Source: CBDHCC01 sp965219235 (GTDB lineage: Bacteria; Pseudomonadota; Alphaproteobacteria; Sphingomonadales; Sphingomonadaceae). Taken from it: DNA of 64,000 nt. The translations under genes were made by a program, and so were the position numbers. Location: positions 1,860,001-1,924,000 of the forward strand of contig OZ244721.1 of assembly GCA_965219235.1 (NCBI GenBank), given 5' to 3'. The notes beneath the pieces were generated by a model. That model ran no database searches, had not been told where the DNA came from, and saw only the letters and a list, made by a program, of their open reading frames with translations. Shown here piece by piece: positions 45,557-53,903 of this stretch; position 1 is the first letter of the stretch; the number at the start of each line of letters is the position of its first letter.

Positions 45557-47482
45557 GTGGCCGACATCTATCCCGTTCCCACCGGCTGGTCCGACACCGC
45601 CGTCACGCTTGCCGAGCGAGAGGCGATGGTGGCGCGCGCCGACCGCGATCCCGAGGCCCACTGGCGCGCCATCGCCGACCGGCTCGACTGGATGGCTCCC
45701 TACGGCACCGTCAGCGACTGTTCCTTTGAGACTCCTGTCCGCATCCGCTGGTTCGAGGGCGGACGGCTGAACGTCGCCGCCAACTGCCTCGACCGCCACC
45801 TCGCCAGCCGCGGCGACCACCCGGCGATCGTGTGGGAGCCGGACGATCCGGCCGAGAGCCCCCGCACCCTCACCTTCCTCGACCTGCACGACCAGGTCTG
45901 CCGCTTCGCCAATGCGCTGAAAGCGCGCGGCGTGGCGAAGGGCGACCGCGTCACGCTCTACATGCCGATGGTGCCGGAGGCGGCCGTCGCCATGCTCGCC
46001 TGCGCGCGGATCGGTGCGGTGCATTCGGTCGTGTTCGGCGGCTTCTCGCCCGAGGCGCTGGCCGGCCGCATCCGCGACTGCGCGAGCCGGGTGGTCGTCA
46101 CCGCCGACGAGGGCCGGCGTGCGGGCAGGCCGATCCCGCTCAAGGCGAATGTGGACCGGGCGCTGGAGGGCGTCGAGGTGGACACCGTTGTCGTGCTCCG
46201 CCGCACGGGCGCCGAGGTGCCGCGGGTGGCGGGCCGGGACATCGACTGGCACGAGGCGTGCGCGGCGGCCGGTCACACCTGCGATCCGGAGCCGATGGAC
46301 GCGGAGGACCCGCTGTTCATCCTCTACACCTCCGGCTCGACGGGCGCGCCCAAGGGCGTGCTGCACACCACCGCCGGCTATCTCGCCTGGGTTGGCTGGA
46401 CGCACGAGGTCGTGTTCGACGCCCGGCCCGACGACGTGTTCTGGTGCACCGCCGACGTGGGCTGGGTCACGGGTCACAGCTACGTCGTCTACGGCCCGCT
46501 CGCCAACGGGATCACGACGGTGATGTTCGAGGGCGTGCCGACCTGGCCGTCGCCCAGCCGGATATGGGAGGTCGCCGACCGCCACCGCGTCACCACCCTC
46601 TACACCGCGCCGACCGCGATCCGCGCGCTGATGGCCGAGGGGGACGATCCGGTGACGCGCACCGACCGCTCCTCCCTCCGCCTGCTCGGCACGGTGGGGG
46701 AGCCGATCAATCCGGAGGCGTGGGAGTGGTACTGGCGTGTGGTCGGCGAGGGCCGCTGCCCGGTGGTCGACACCTGGTGGCAGACGGAGACCGGCGGCAT
46801 CCTGATCGCGCCGCTGCCCGGAGCCGTGGACCTGAAGCCCGGCTCCGCCACCCTCCCCCTGCCCGGCGTCCACCCGATCCTGGTGGATGCGGACGGGCGC
46901 GAGCTGAAGGGGGAGGCGACCGGCAACCTCTGCCTGACGCAGAGCTGGCCCGGACAGGCGCGCACCTTGTGGGGCGATCACGCGAGGTTCGAGCAGACCT
47001 ATTTCTCCACCTATCCCGGCCGCTACTTCACCGGCGACGGCTGCCGGCGGGACGCCGACGGCTATCATTGGATCACCGGCCGGGTGGACGACGTCATCAA
47101 CGTGTCGGGCCACCGGCTCGGCACGGCGGAGGTGGAGTCGGCGCTGGTCTCCCACCCACACGTCGCGGAGGCGGCGGTGGTCGGCCGCCCCCACGACGTG
47201 AAGGGCCAGGCGCTCTACGCCTTCGTCACGCCCAACGTAGGGGTGGCGGGCGACGATGCGCTGCGCGATGCCCTGGTGAAGACCGTCCGCGCGGAGATCG
47301 GCCCGCTCGCCTCGCCCGATGCCATCCAGTTCACCCCCGCGCTGCCCAAGACCCGCTCCGGCAAGATCATGCGCCGCATCCTGCGGAAGGTTGCGGAGGG
47401 GGATGTGGGAAGCCTGGGCGACACCTCCACGCTGGCTGACCCGGAGGTGGTGGACGCGCTGGTGAGGGGGCGGGTGGCGTAA
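45557..47482 (+). CDS. acs: Acetyl-CoA synthetase
   Basis: 641 residues. It joins acetate (or propionate) to CoA with ATP. The AMP-binding motif FILYTSGSTGAPKGVLHT, WCTADVGWVTGHSYVVYGPL, DTWWQTETGG and the acetylation-site motif KTRSGKIMRRILRK are all present. Trp in the VDTWWQTETG stretch and overall length fit Acs. Another short-chain acyl substrate cannot be ruled out. Confidence 0.93.
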   Translation: MADIYPVPTGWSDTAVTLAEREAMVARADRDPEAHWRAIADRLDWMAPYGTVSDCSFETPVRIRWFEGGRLNVAANCLDRHLASRGDHPAIVWEPDDPAESPRTLTFLDLHDQVCRFANALKARGVAKGDRVTLYMPMVPEAAVAMLACARIGAVHSVVFGGFSPEALAGRIRDCASRVVVTADEGRRAGRPIPLKANVDRALEGVEVDTVVVLRRTGAEVPRVAGRDIDWHEACAAAGHTCDPEPMDAEDPLFILYTSGSTGAPKGVLHTTAGYLAWVGWTHEVVFDARPDDVFWCTADVGWVTGHSYVVYGPLANGITTVMFEGVPTWPSPSRIWEVADRHRVTTLYTAPTAIRALMAEGDDPVTRTDRSSLRLLGTVGEPINPEAWEWYWRVVGEGRCPVVDTWWQTETGGILIAPLPGAVDLKPGSATLPLPGVHPILVDADGRELKGEATGNLCLTQSWPGQARTLWGDHARFEQTYFSTYPGRYFTGDGCRRDADGYHWITGRVDDVINVSGHRLGTAEVESALVSHPHVAEAAVVGRPHDVKGQALYAFVTPNVGVAGDDALRDALVKTVRAEIGPLASPDAIQFTPALPKTRSGKIMRRILRKVAEGDVGSLGDTSTLADPEVVDALVRGRVA

Positions 47483-47488
47483 CGAAAA

Positions 47489-47514
47489 GCCCTCTCCCGC
47501 TTGCGGGAGAGGGC
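47489..47514 (+). terminator. Palindrome after acs, likely transcription terminator
   Basis: GCCCTCTCCCGC and GCGGGAGAGGGC form a perfect 12-base stem with a TT loop, then TGCTTT. It begins 7 bases after the acs stop. It belongs to the same repeat family as other palindromes here. Confidence 0.55.
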
Positions 47515-47586
47515 TGCTTTCGCCTCCTTCCTCCACCCTTGACCCCCGCCCCCACTCCTTCACACTGCCCACCAAAGGAGACCCCA

Positions 47587-48738
47587 ATGCCCGACATCGG
47601 CGGCCGGACCGTGTACGACGAGGACCAGGAGGCGTTCCGCGCCACTGTCCGCCGCTTCATGGAGGAGGAGGTCGCGCCCAACGCGGCCCGGTGGGACAAG
47701 GACAAGATCGTGCCGCGCGAAATCTGGCCGAAGGCGGGCGCGCTGGGGATGCTTTGCCCGACCGTGCCGGAGGAGTATGGCGGCCTGGGCCTCGACTTCC
47801 GCTACAACGCCATCGTGGACGAGGAGGCGGCCTATCATGGCGGCGTCCCGCTCGGCTTCTCGCTCCAGTCGGACATCGTGTGCAACTACCTCGTCGCCTA
47901 CGGCTCGGAGGAACAGAAGCGCGAGTGGCTGCCCAAGATGGTGTCGGGCGAGGTCGTCACGGCCATCGCCATGACCGAGCCGGGCGTGGGCTCCGACCTC
48001 CAGTCGATCACGACGACCGCGATCAAGGACGGCAACCACTATGTCGTCAACGGGTCGAAGACCTACATCACCAACGGCCAGACCGCCGACCTGGTGCTGG
48101 TCTGCGCCAAGACCGACCCGGCCGCCACGCCCGGCTGGAAGGGCGTGTCGATCATCCTGGTCGAGGCCCACCGCGAAGGCTTCGCGCGCGGCAGGAACCT
48201 CGACAAGATCGGCCAGGACGCGGCGGACACGAGCGAGCTGTTCTTGCAGGATGTGCGCGTGCCGATCACCAACTGCCTGGGCGAGGAGGGCAAGGGCTTC
48301 GTCTATCTGATGAGCGAACTGCCGCAGGAGCGCCTCTCCATCGCGGTCTCCGCGCAGGCGTCGGCGCAAAAGGCGTTCGACGACACGGTGGCGTTCGTGA
48401 AGGACAGGAAGGCGTTCGGAAAGTCCGTGTTCGACTTCCAGAACACCCGCTTCACGCTGGCGGATTTGAAGGCGAAATTGCAGGTCGGCTGGGCGCACCT
48501 CGACTGGGGCTTGGCGAGACTGGTGGCGGGCGAGCTGACCCCGGACGAGGGCGCGGCCGCCAAGCTGTGGCACACGGAACTGCAGTGGGAGGTCATGGAC
48601 AAGTGCCTGCAACTGCACGGCGGTGCCGGCTACATGAACGAATATCCGATCGCCCGGATGTGGAAGGGCGCGCGGGTCACGCGAATCTTCGGCGGGACGA
48701 ACGAGATCATGAAGGAGCTGATCGGGCGGGGGCTGTGA
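47587..48738 (+). CDS. Acyl-CoA dehydrogenase
   Basis: 383 residues, FAD enzyme that introduces a trans-2 double bond in acyl-CoAs. The motifs EEYGGLGLDFRYNAIVDEE, AMTEPGVGSDLQSI (FAD/substrate site), and the C-terminal HGGAGYMNEYPIARMWKGARV with FGGTNEIMKELI are typical. The position after the aromatic GGTNEI has no Glu in the MCAD place, so the base may lie elsewhere as in LCAD/IVD. Start ATG 47587 has AAAGGAGA before it. Confidence 0.92.
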   Translation: MPDIGGRTVYDEDQEAFRATVRRFMEEEVAPNAARWDKDKIVPREIWPKAGALGMLCPTVPEEYGGLGLDFRYNAIVDEEAAYHGGVPLGFSLQSDIVCNYLVAYGSEEQKREWLPKMVSGEVVTAIAMTEPGVGSDLQSITTTAIKDGNHYVVNGSKTYITNGQTADLVLVCAKTDPAATPGWKGVSIILVEAHREGFARGRNLDKIGQDAADTSELFLQDVRVPITNCLGEEGKGFVYLMSELPQERLSIAVSAQASAQKAFDDTVAFVKDRKAFGKSVFDFQNTRFTLADLKAKLQVGWAHLDWGLARLVAGELTPDEGAAAKLWHTELQWEVMDKCLQLHGGAGYMNEYPIARMWKGARVTRIFGGTNEIMKELIGRGL

Positions 48739-48742
48739 GGGC

Positions 48743-49579
48743 GTGCTGACTTTCCAGCACCTGTTGGAGATCAGCGGCTTGGCTCTGAAGGACGTGCGTC
48801 TGCTGCGACATCAAGACTCCCGGAGGGCCGGATGCCCGACCCCTTACACGTTGTGGCGCGATCACAGGGACCGGTTTGAAGATTACCAATCGACCCAGAG
48901 CTTCGACAATGAGGCCAAGCTCAGGGCTCCTGTGTGGGCATCGTTCGTGGGCACCCCAGCGGGAGAGACGCTCTTTGTGGGCCTCTACAAGTCCACGCTT
49001 GTGGGGCCGATCCCGGATGACCGGGTCCACCCGCAGGATGCGAACGACATCATCCCCGCACAGAGCGGCAACCTCTACGACATGGTCCTGTGCAACGTGA
49101 TGAACGACTACGGGGGTCGCCTCATAATCGACTGGGGACCGGGAGCGCGGGCTTGGGTTCAGCGCGCCGACCGGAAGACCAAAGCCGTCACAGAATTGCG
49201 CCGAGCGTTTCAGGAGCCGGCCTTTCCGGGCTTCTCGTCATTGCGGCTGCAACTGTCCGAGCTTGAGACCTTGCCAGTGAGCTGGAACGCCGCCCTCATG
49301 GCGACCCGTGGTGTGTACGTTATGACTTGCCCCCGGACGAAGGAACAATATGTTGGGTCAGCCTCAGGCCAGAACGGCTTCCTAGGCCGCTGGAGGGAGT
49401 ATGCGGTTACCGGTCATGGTGGGAACGTGGCCCTGAAGAGCCGTGCGCCAAGCGACTACCAAGTCGCCATTCTGGAAACTGTCGGAACGGCGGCAACAGA
49501 CTACGAGATCATCGCGCTCGAAAGCTTGTGGAAGCGGAAGCTACAGAGTGTCGAGATGGGACTGAACCGAAATCCGTAG
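48743..49579 (+). CDS. GIY-YIG nuclease family protein
   Basis: 278 residues. The C-terminal part carries the GIY-YIG fold: RGVYVMTCPRTKEQYVGSA (GVY at 190, YVG at 203-205), conserved Arg216 in GRWREY and Glu260 in IALESLWKRKL. The N-terminal 180 residues, rich in aromatic and acidic positions, are not recognised. Such stand-alone enzymes are seen in restriction or mobile-element settings. Base composition appears less GC-rich than its neighbours. The start GTG 48743 lies 4 bases after the acyl-CoA dehydrogenase stop. Confidence 0.8.
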   Translation: MLTFQHLLEISGLALKDVRLLRHQDSRRAGCPTPYTLWRDHRDRFEDYQSTQSFDNEAKLRAPVWASFVGTPAGETLFVGLYKSTLVGPIPDDRVHPQDANDIIPAQSGNLYDMVLCNVMNDYGGRLIIDWGPGARAWVQRADRKTKAVTELRRAFQEPAFPGFSSLRLQLSELETLPVSWNAALMATRGVYVMTCPRTKEQYVGSASGQNGFLGRWREYAVTGHGGNVALKSRAPSDYQVAILETVGTAATDYEIIALESLWKRKLQSVEMGLNRNP

Positions 49580-49613
49580 CAAATTGAAGGCGTTATCACT
49601 TCTAGAAGAAATC

Positions 49614-49645
49614 GGGCAGGATGCGTTTGTCGATTCATCCCGCCC
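49614..49645. terminator. Possible bidirectional terminator hairpin
   Basis: GGGCAGGATG and CATCCCGCCC form a 10-base stem with one mismatch and a 12-base loop, between convergent genes. There is no long T-run. Confidence 0.35.
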
Positions 49646-49653
49646 AGTATCAA

Positions 49654-49989
49654 TTACTTCCCGTCGTCGCCTTCTTTCCCCGCGTCCTTGAGCGACTCGC
49701 CAAGATGCCGCACCTTGTCGGCAACCGAACCGTCGGCCTTGTCGGCCAGCTTGAGGGTCGCGGGGCCGAGCTTGCCCAGGATCTTCTGGACCTTGTCACC
49801 GTTCGGCTCGTCGGCCGACAGTTCCTTGTGCAGGCGCTCGAGGTCGTGCTGAAGACCCTTCGACCCGGACACGTCGTCCTTTTCGATCTCCGTCAGCCAG
49901 TCCTCGACCAGCTTCGCGCCCGATTTGGGCGTGGCGTTGGCGAGGCCCTTCTCAATCGCGCTCTCGGTGGCGCCGAAACGTTTTGGCAT
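49654..49989 (-). CDS. Small hypothetical protein
   Basis: 111 residues from ATG 49989. Highly charged, mainly Lys/Asp/Glu, with predicted helical segments (ATESAIEKGLANA, LVEDWLTEIEKDD, LQHDLERLHKELSAD). No family recognised; the composition is that of small stress or nucleoid-type proteins in alphaproteobacteria. The upstream 28 residues in the same frame are less convincing. Confidence 0.65.
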   Translation of the reverse strand: MPKRFGATESAIEKGLANATPKSGAKLVEDWLTEIEKDDVSGSKGLQHDLERLHKELSADEPNGDKVQKILGKLGPATLKLADKADGSVADKVRHLGESLKDAGKEGDDGK

Positions 49990-50115
49990 CCGTGTTCTCA
50001 CAGTGTCGTCAAGCGGTTGGCCGGAACGGCCACCGTCGAGCGCCCAACCGCCGCCGGCGCGCTCCGTTCCCATCCAATCGCACCGCGACCGACTGCGGAC
50101 CGCGACGCTGAAGTC

Positions 50116-50143
50116 TTGAATTTAAACCTGTCTGGTTTATAAT
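50116..50143 (+). promoter_or_regulatory. Consensus-like promoter with an operator dyad
   Basis: TTGAAT at 50116-50121 and TATAAT at 50138-50143 with a 16-base spacer. The dyad TAAACC-N5-GGTTTA (50123-50139) fills the spacer, a classic place for repressor binding. The AT-rich sequence stands out in GC-rich DNA. Confidence 0.6.
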
Positions 50144-50149
50144 CGATAG

Positions 50150-50174
50150 CTCAGCTGCCCTTGCTGAGATTTTT
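50150..50174 (+). terminator. Attenuator-like hairpin just after the promoter
   Basis: CTCAGC-N7-GCTGAG followed by ATTTTT. The stem begins about 7 bases after the TATAAT box, so the expected transcript would start at or in the hairpin. Confidence 0.5.
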
Positions 50175-50227
50175 CGTCCCGCGTGTCCATGTCGGCGGGG
50201 CCGCCGCGCGAAAACACGCCGCGGAAG

Positions 50228-50245
50228 TGTAAACTTTGTAAACTT
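50228..50245 (+). repeat. Tandem 9-base direct repeat TGTAAACTT
   Basis: TGTAAACTT occurs twice without a gap at 50228-50236 and 50237-50245, in the leader of the thioesterase gene. This may be a regulator site. Confidence 0.6.
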
Positions 50246-50293
50246 AGCCGCGCGCGCTTGCGCTCCGCCCGCCCGCCGCTCACCAACCGACGC

Positions 50294-50725
50294 ATGAGCC
50301 GACCCCCCGCCTGGCGCACCCAATCCGCCCGCTATCCGCACGCGCAAGAGGTGCCCACGCGCTTCCAGGACCTCGACCCGCTGGGCCATGTCAACAACGT
50401 GGCGATGGCGGCGATCTTCGAGAGCGGGCGGGTGGCCTTCAACCGGCGGTTCAACTGGCCGCGCGGGCAGGGCGCGCGGGTGCTGATCGCGCGCGTCGAC
50501 CTCTCCTACCTCGCGGAGGCGCACTTCCCGGCCGCCGTGATGGTGGCGAACGGGGTCGGGCGGGTGGGTCGCACCAGCTGGACGATCTTCGCCGCCGCCT
50601 TCCAGGAGGGGGCGTGCGTGGCGCTGTGCGACGCGACGCTGGTGGTCACCGGACCGGAGGGCGCGCGGCCACTGTCCGACGGGTTCCGGTGGCAGTTGGG
50701 GGAGGCGATGGTGGGGGAGGCATAA
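50294..50725 (+). CDS. 4-hydroxybenzoyl-CoA thioesterase-like protein
   Basis: 143 residues, hotdog fold. The active-site region TRFQDLDPLGHVNNVAMAAIFESGR is that of the 4HBT/YbgC group with the conserved Asp. It hydrolyses acyl-CoAs, substrate unknown. Start ATG 50294. It is preceded by the unusual promoter and direct-repeat region. Confidence 0.85.
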   Translation: MSRPPAWRTQSARYPHAQEVPTRFQDLDPLGHVNNVAMAAIFESGRVAFNRRFNWPRGQGARVLIARVDLSYLAEAHFPAAVMVANGVGRVGRTSWTIFAAAFQEGACVALCDATLVVTGPEGARPLSDGFRWQLGEAMVGEA

Positions 50726-50870
50726 GCCCTCTCCCCTTCAGGGGAGAGGGTTGGGAGAGGGTTGGGAGAGGGGCGGCGCCGCATCCGCCCCTGCCGGGCG
50801 TTCCCCTCTCCTTCCGCCACCTGCGGTGGCTCCCTCCTCTCCCCTGAAGGGGAGAGGGCTGCCCTCTGCA
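50726..50870. repeat. REP-like inverted pair (CTCCCCTTCAGGGGAG family)
   Basis: CCCTCTCCCCTTCAGGGGAG (50729-50748) and CTCTCCCCTGAAGGGGAGAG (50838-50857) flank GGTTGGGAGAGG repeated twice. Lies between convergent genes. Confidence 0.8.
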
Positions 50871-50884
50871 CCGCCGCTCAACCT

Positions 50885-51667
50885 CTAATCCGTGAACACC
50901 GCCGCCCTTTTCTCCATCCGCGCCGCCACCGCCTCGCGCTGGTTCGCGCCACCGATCACGCCGCGCTGCTCCTTGCTCTCGGCCAGCAGCAGGTCGTCCT
51001 CGGACAGCTCCGCCTGAGCCTTGAGCAGCCGCTTGATCCCCCGCACGGCATCCGGGCTCTTCGCCGCGATCTCGCGTGCCAAAGCCAGCGCGTCCGCCAG
51101 CGGATCGGCGGCCACGCGCGTGGCGAGGCCGATCCGCGCCGCCTCCTCGCCAGACACCTCGCGTCCCGTCAGCGCCAGCTCGGCCAGCACGTCCGGCCGC
51201 ACCCGCCCGCTCCACCGGACGAAACCGCCCATGTCGGGCACCAGTCCCCAATGGACCTCGAACACCGCCAGCCGGGCGTCCGGCGCGGCGATCACGATGT
51301 CCGCCCCGCCCGCCACCTGCAGCCCGCCGCCGAAGCACACGCCATGGACGGCGGCGATCACCGGCTGGGGCAGGTCGGCCCAGGCCATGGCCGCGTGCTG
51401 CCAGACGTTGGAGCGGCCGTGGGTGCGTTCGCGAATGTCGCCGGAGCCGCCCACCGCCGCCATGCTGGCCATGTCCAGCCCGGCCGAGAACGCCCGCCCC
51501 TCCCCCGACAGCACCACCGCGCGCACGGACGCGTCGTCCGCCAGCCGCGCCGCCACCTCCGCGATGCCGGCGAACATGGCCGGGTCGAGCGCGTTCAGCT
51601 TGTCCGGGCGGTTCAACCGCACGTCGGCGACCCCGCCGTCGATGGTCACTCTCAGCCGATCGGTCAT
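50885..51667 (-). CDS. Enoyl-CoA hydratase/isomerase family (crotonase)
   Basis: 260 residues. The oxyanion segments FSAGLDMASMAA and VHGVCFGGGLQVAGGADI are typical. It hydrates or isomerises unsaturated acyl-CoAs. DMGGFVRWSGRV covers the second active-site region; specific substrate unclear. ATG 51667 has AAGGAGA before it. Confidence 0.9.
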   Translation of the reverse strand: MTDRLRVTIDGGVADVRLNRPDKLNALDPAMFAGIAEVAARLADDASVRAVVLSGEGRAFSAGLDMASMAAVGGSGDIRERTHGRSNVWQHAAMAWADLPQPVIAAVHGVCFGGGLQVAGGADIVIAAPDARLAVFEVHWGLVPDMGGFVRWSGRVRPDVLAELALTGREVSGEEAARIGLATRVAADPLADALALAREIAAKSPDAVRGIKRLLKAQAELSEDDLLLAESKEQRGVIGGANQREAVAARMEKRAAVFTD

Positions 51668-51732
51668 GGACGGTCTCCTTTCCCTGCCGTCCAACCCGGC
51701 CGGAGGTGTCTCGGTTTCAAATCGTGGCCTCT

Positions 51733-51826
51733 TCGTCTTTGCGAGCCGCAGGCGAAGCAATCCAGAACCGTCGCAGCACTGCACCCCCTGGATTGCTTCG
51801 TCGCCTCCGGCTCCTCGCAAAGACGG
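51733..51826. repeat. Inverted REP pair (GTCTTTGCGAGC...AAGCAATCCAG family)
   Basis: The left arm CGTCTTTGCGAGCCGCAGGC with AGCAATCCAG and the right arm CTGGATTGCTTCGTCGCC with CTCCTCGCAAAGACG are inverted copies. A similar, degenerate pair is at 54586-54655. Confidence 0.85.
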
Positions 51827-51915
51827 CAGACAGGACAGGCAGCGGCGGCGGCGACTGAAACCGACACGCAATCGCGCCCGGTTGTGACGCGCCACGCCCT
51901 CGGTTAGTCGGACCC

Positions 51916-52374
51916 ATGGCCGACGCTCCGACCTCCCCCAGCCCGCACCGCAGGGAGATCACCGACCCGGTGATGTTCGCGAAGATGATGGGCCGCTGGG
52001 GTCACGGCGCGGCGATCGGCACCGAGTATCGCGCCCACGGCCCCGACTGGTGCGAGCTGGCGCTGCCGTGGCAGGAGCGGCTGGTGGGCGATCCGGACAG
52101 CGGCGTGCTGGCGTCCGGACCAATCCTGGCGCTGATGGACATGGCGACATCGCTCGCCATCGCGTTGAAGCGCGGCGCGTGGATCCCGCAGGCGACGCTC
52201 GACTTCCGCCTCGACTATCTGCGCCCCGCGCGGCCGCAACAGACGGTGATCGGGCGCGGCGAGTGTTATCGGCTCACCCGCTCGATCGGCTTCGTGCGCG
52301 GCTTCGTCCATGATGGCGATCCGGACGATCCACTGGCCCACGCGGCGGGCACGTTCATGGTCACCGGCCGATGA
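51916..52374 (+). CDS. PaaI-family thioesterase (first of two)
   Basis: 152 residues, hotdog fold. GVLASGPILALMDMATSLAIALK matches the active-site helix of PaaI-type thioesterases, and TLDFRLDYLRPA the central strand. Acts on acyl- or arylacyl-CoAs. Overlaps the next gene by ATGA. Confidence 0.88.
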   Translation: MADAPTSPSPHRREITDPVMFAKMMGRWGHGAAIGTEYRAHGPDWCELALPWQERLVGDPDSGVLASGPILALMDMATSLAIALKRGAWIPQATLDFRLDYLRPARPQQTVIGRGECYRLTRSIGFVRGFVHDGDPDDPLAHAAGTFMVTGR

Positions 52375-52739
52375 CCCTGCCGCCCTATGCCGAGCTGCTC
52401 GGCCTGGCGGTGGACGGCGCGCGCGTCACCATGCCGCCCGCCGACGCGGTAATGGGCCGGCCCGACTATCTCCATGGCGGCGCGCTGGCGGGCCTGCTGG
52501 AGATCGCCGCCATTGTCGCCCTGCGCGCCGAGCTGGAGGCGGGTGTCAGGATCAAGCCGATCAACGTCACCGTCGACTTCCTGCGCGGCGGCAAGCTCGT
52601 GGCGACCCACGCCCAGGGTAGCCTCACCAAGGTCGGCCGCCGGGTCGCCAATGTGGAGGCGTTCGCCTGGCAGGCCGATCGCGGCCAGCCGATCGCGGGA
52701 GCGCGCATGAACTACCTGCTCGTGCGCGAGGGCGACTGA
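52371..52739 (+). CDS. PaaI-family thioesterase (second of two)
   Basis: 122 residues, hotdog fold. RPDYLHGGALAGLLEIAAIVAL carries the conserved His-Gly-Gly and active-site Glu, and INVTVDFLRGG the next strand. The two neighbouring thioesterases are not close copies, so they may form a heteromer. Followed one base later by pheA. Confidence 0.88.
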   Translation: MTLPPYAELLGLAVDGARVTMPPADAVMGRPDYLHGGALAGLLEIAAIVALRAELEAGVRIKPINVTVDFLRGGKLVATHAQGSLTKVGRRVANVEAFAWQADRGQPIAGARMNYLLVREGD

Positions 52740-52740
52740 C

Positions 52741-53841
52741 ATGGCGGACGACAGCGCTCCCGACGATCTCGACCGGCTGCGCGGGCGGATCGACGCGATC
52801 GACGGGCAGCTGCTCGACCTGATGAAGCAGCGCGCCGCCGTGGCACGCGAGATCGGCGAGCTGAAACAGCGCACCGGCGCGGTCGTCTTCCGTCCCGACC
52901 GCGAGGCGGCGGTCATCAACCGGCTGCAGGCGCGGGCGGGCGCGCTGCGCGCCGACTCCGTCGCCCACATCTGGCGCGAGATCATGTCCGCCTGCCGCGT
53001 GCTGGAGGGAGCGCAGCGCGTCTCCTATCTCGGCCCCGCCGGCACCTTCAGCCAGCAGGCGGCGCACGCCGTGTTCGGCACCAGTGTCGCCGAGCTGCCC
53101 GGTCGGTCGCTCGAAGAGGTGTTCCGCACCGTCGAGGGCGGCGGCGCGGACTTTGCCGTGGTGCCGATCGAGAACTCCGTCGAGGGCTTCGTCACCCGCA
53201 CGCTCGATCTGCTCGACGCCTCGCCCGCGCACATCGTGGCGGAGGCGGGGCTGCTGGTGCGCCACCAGCTGCTGCGCGCCCGCGACGGGCTCGACGGCCT
53301 GTCCGCCGTCCTCGCCCACCCGCAGGCGCTCGCCCAGTGCGCCGACTGGCTGGGCGAGCATCTGCCGGATGTCGAGCGGCGGCCGGTGGCCTCGAACGCC
53401 GACGCGGCGCGCACGGTGCGCGACCACCCCGACTGGGCGGCGATCGCCAGCGAGCGGGCGGGCGTGGTCTGGGGGCTGCACACCGTCGGCCACGCCATCC
53501 AGGACGACGCGCGCAACCGCACCCGCTTCGTGGTCGTCTGCCTGCCGCACGTCCTGCCCCAGCCGGTCGCCTCGGTGAACGACTGCACCAGCCTGGCGGT
53601 GTCGATCCTGAACCGCGCCGGGGCGCTCCACGACCTGTTGACGCCTTTGAAGCGCGAGGGCGTGACGATGCTGCGGTTCCAGGCACGCCAGGCGCGCGAC
53701 AGCGGGCGCGACTATGTGTTCTTCATCGACCTGGCCGGCCACCGCACCCACCCGCCGGTCGCCGCGGCGCTGGCGGAGCTGGAGCAGGCACCGGGCGCGT
53801 CGGTCAAGGTGCTGGGCAGCTATCCCCGGTCCGAGGGCTGA
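52741..53841 (+). CDS. pheA: Bifunctional chorismate mutase/prephenate dehydratase (P-protein)
   Basis: 366 residues: chorismate mutase about 8-90, prephenate dehydratase about 92-275, ACT about 280-366. CM residues are recognisable in LRGRIDAIDGQLLDLMKQR and FRPDREAAVINRL. The PDT has YLGPAGTFSQQAA, VPIENSVEGFV and NRTRF with TRF at 261-263. The ACT ligand motif that is ESRP in other P-proteins reads QARQ near 314-317, so Phe feedback may be changed. It makes phenylpyruvate from chorismate for phenylalanine. Confidence 0.92.
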   Translation: MADDSAPDDLDRLRGRIDAIDGQLLDLMKQRAAVAREIGELKQRTGAVVFRPDREAAVINRLQARAGALRADSVAHIWREIMSACRVLEGAQRVSYLGPAGTFSQQAAHAVFGTSVAELPGRSLEEVFRTVEGGGADFAVVPIENSVEGFVTRTLDLLDASPAHIVAEAGLLVRHQLLRARDGLDGLSAVLAHPQALAQCADWLGEHLPDVERRPVASNADAARTVRDHPDWAAIASERAGVVWGLHTVGHAIQDDARNRTRFVVVCLPHVLPQPVASVNDCTSLAVSILNRAGALHDLLTPLKREGVTMLRFQARQARDSGRDYVFFIDLAGHRTHPPVAAALAELEQAPGASVKVLGSYPRSEG

Positions 53842-53843
53842 AC

Positions 53844-53869
53844 GGAACAAAGCCTCCGCCGAACGGGTT
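53844..53869 (+). promoter_or_regulatory. EcfG-like general stress promoter
   Basis: GGAAC (53844-53848), 17-base spacer, GGTT (53866-53869), against the consensus GGAAC-N16/17-CGTT. It precedes a YflT-like stress protein with 34 bases before its ATG, a sensible arrangement. Confidence 0.55.
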
Positions 53870-53903
53870 GCGGCTGTTCACTTAAACCAAGGATTCGCAG
53901 CAT

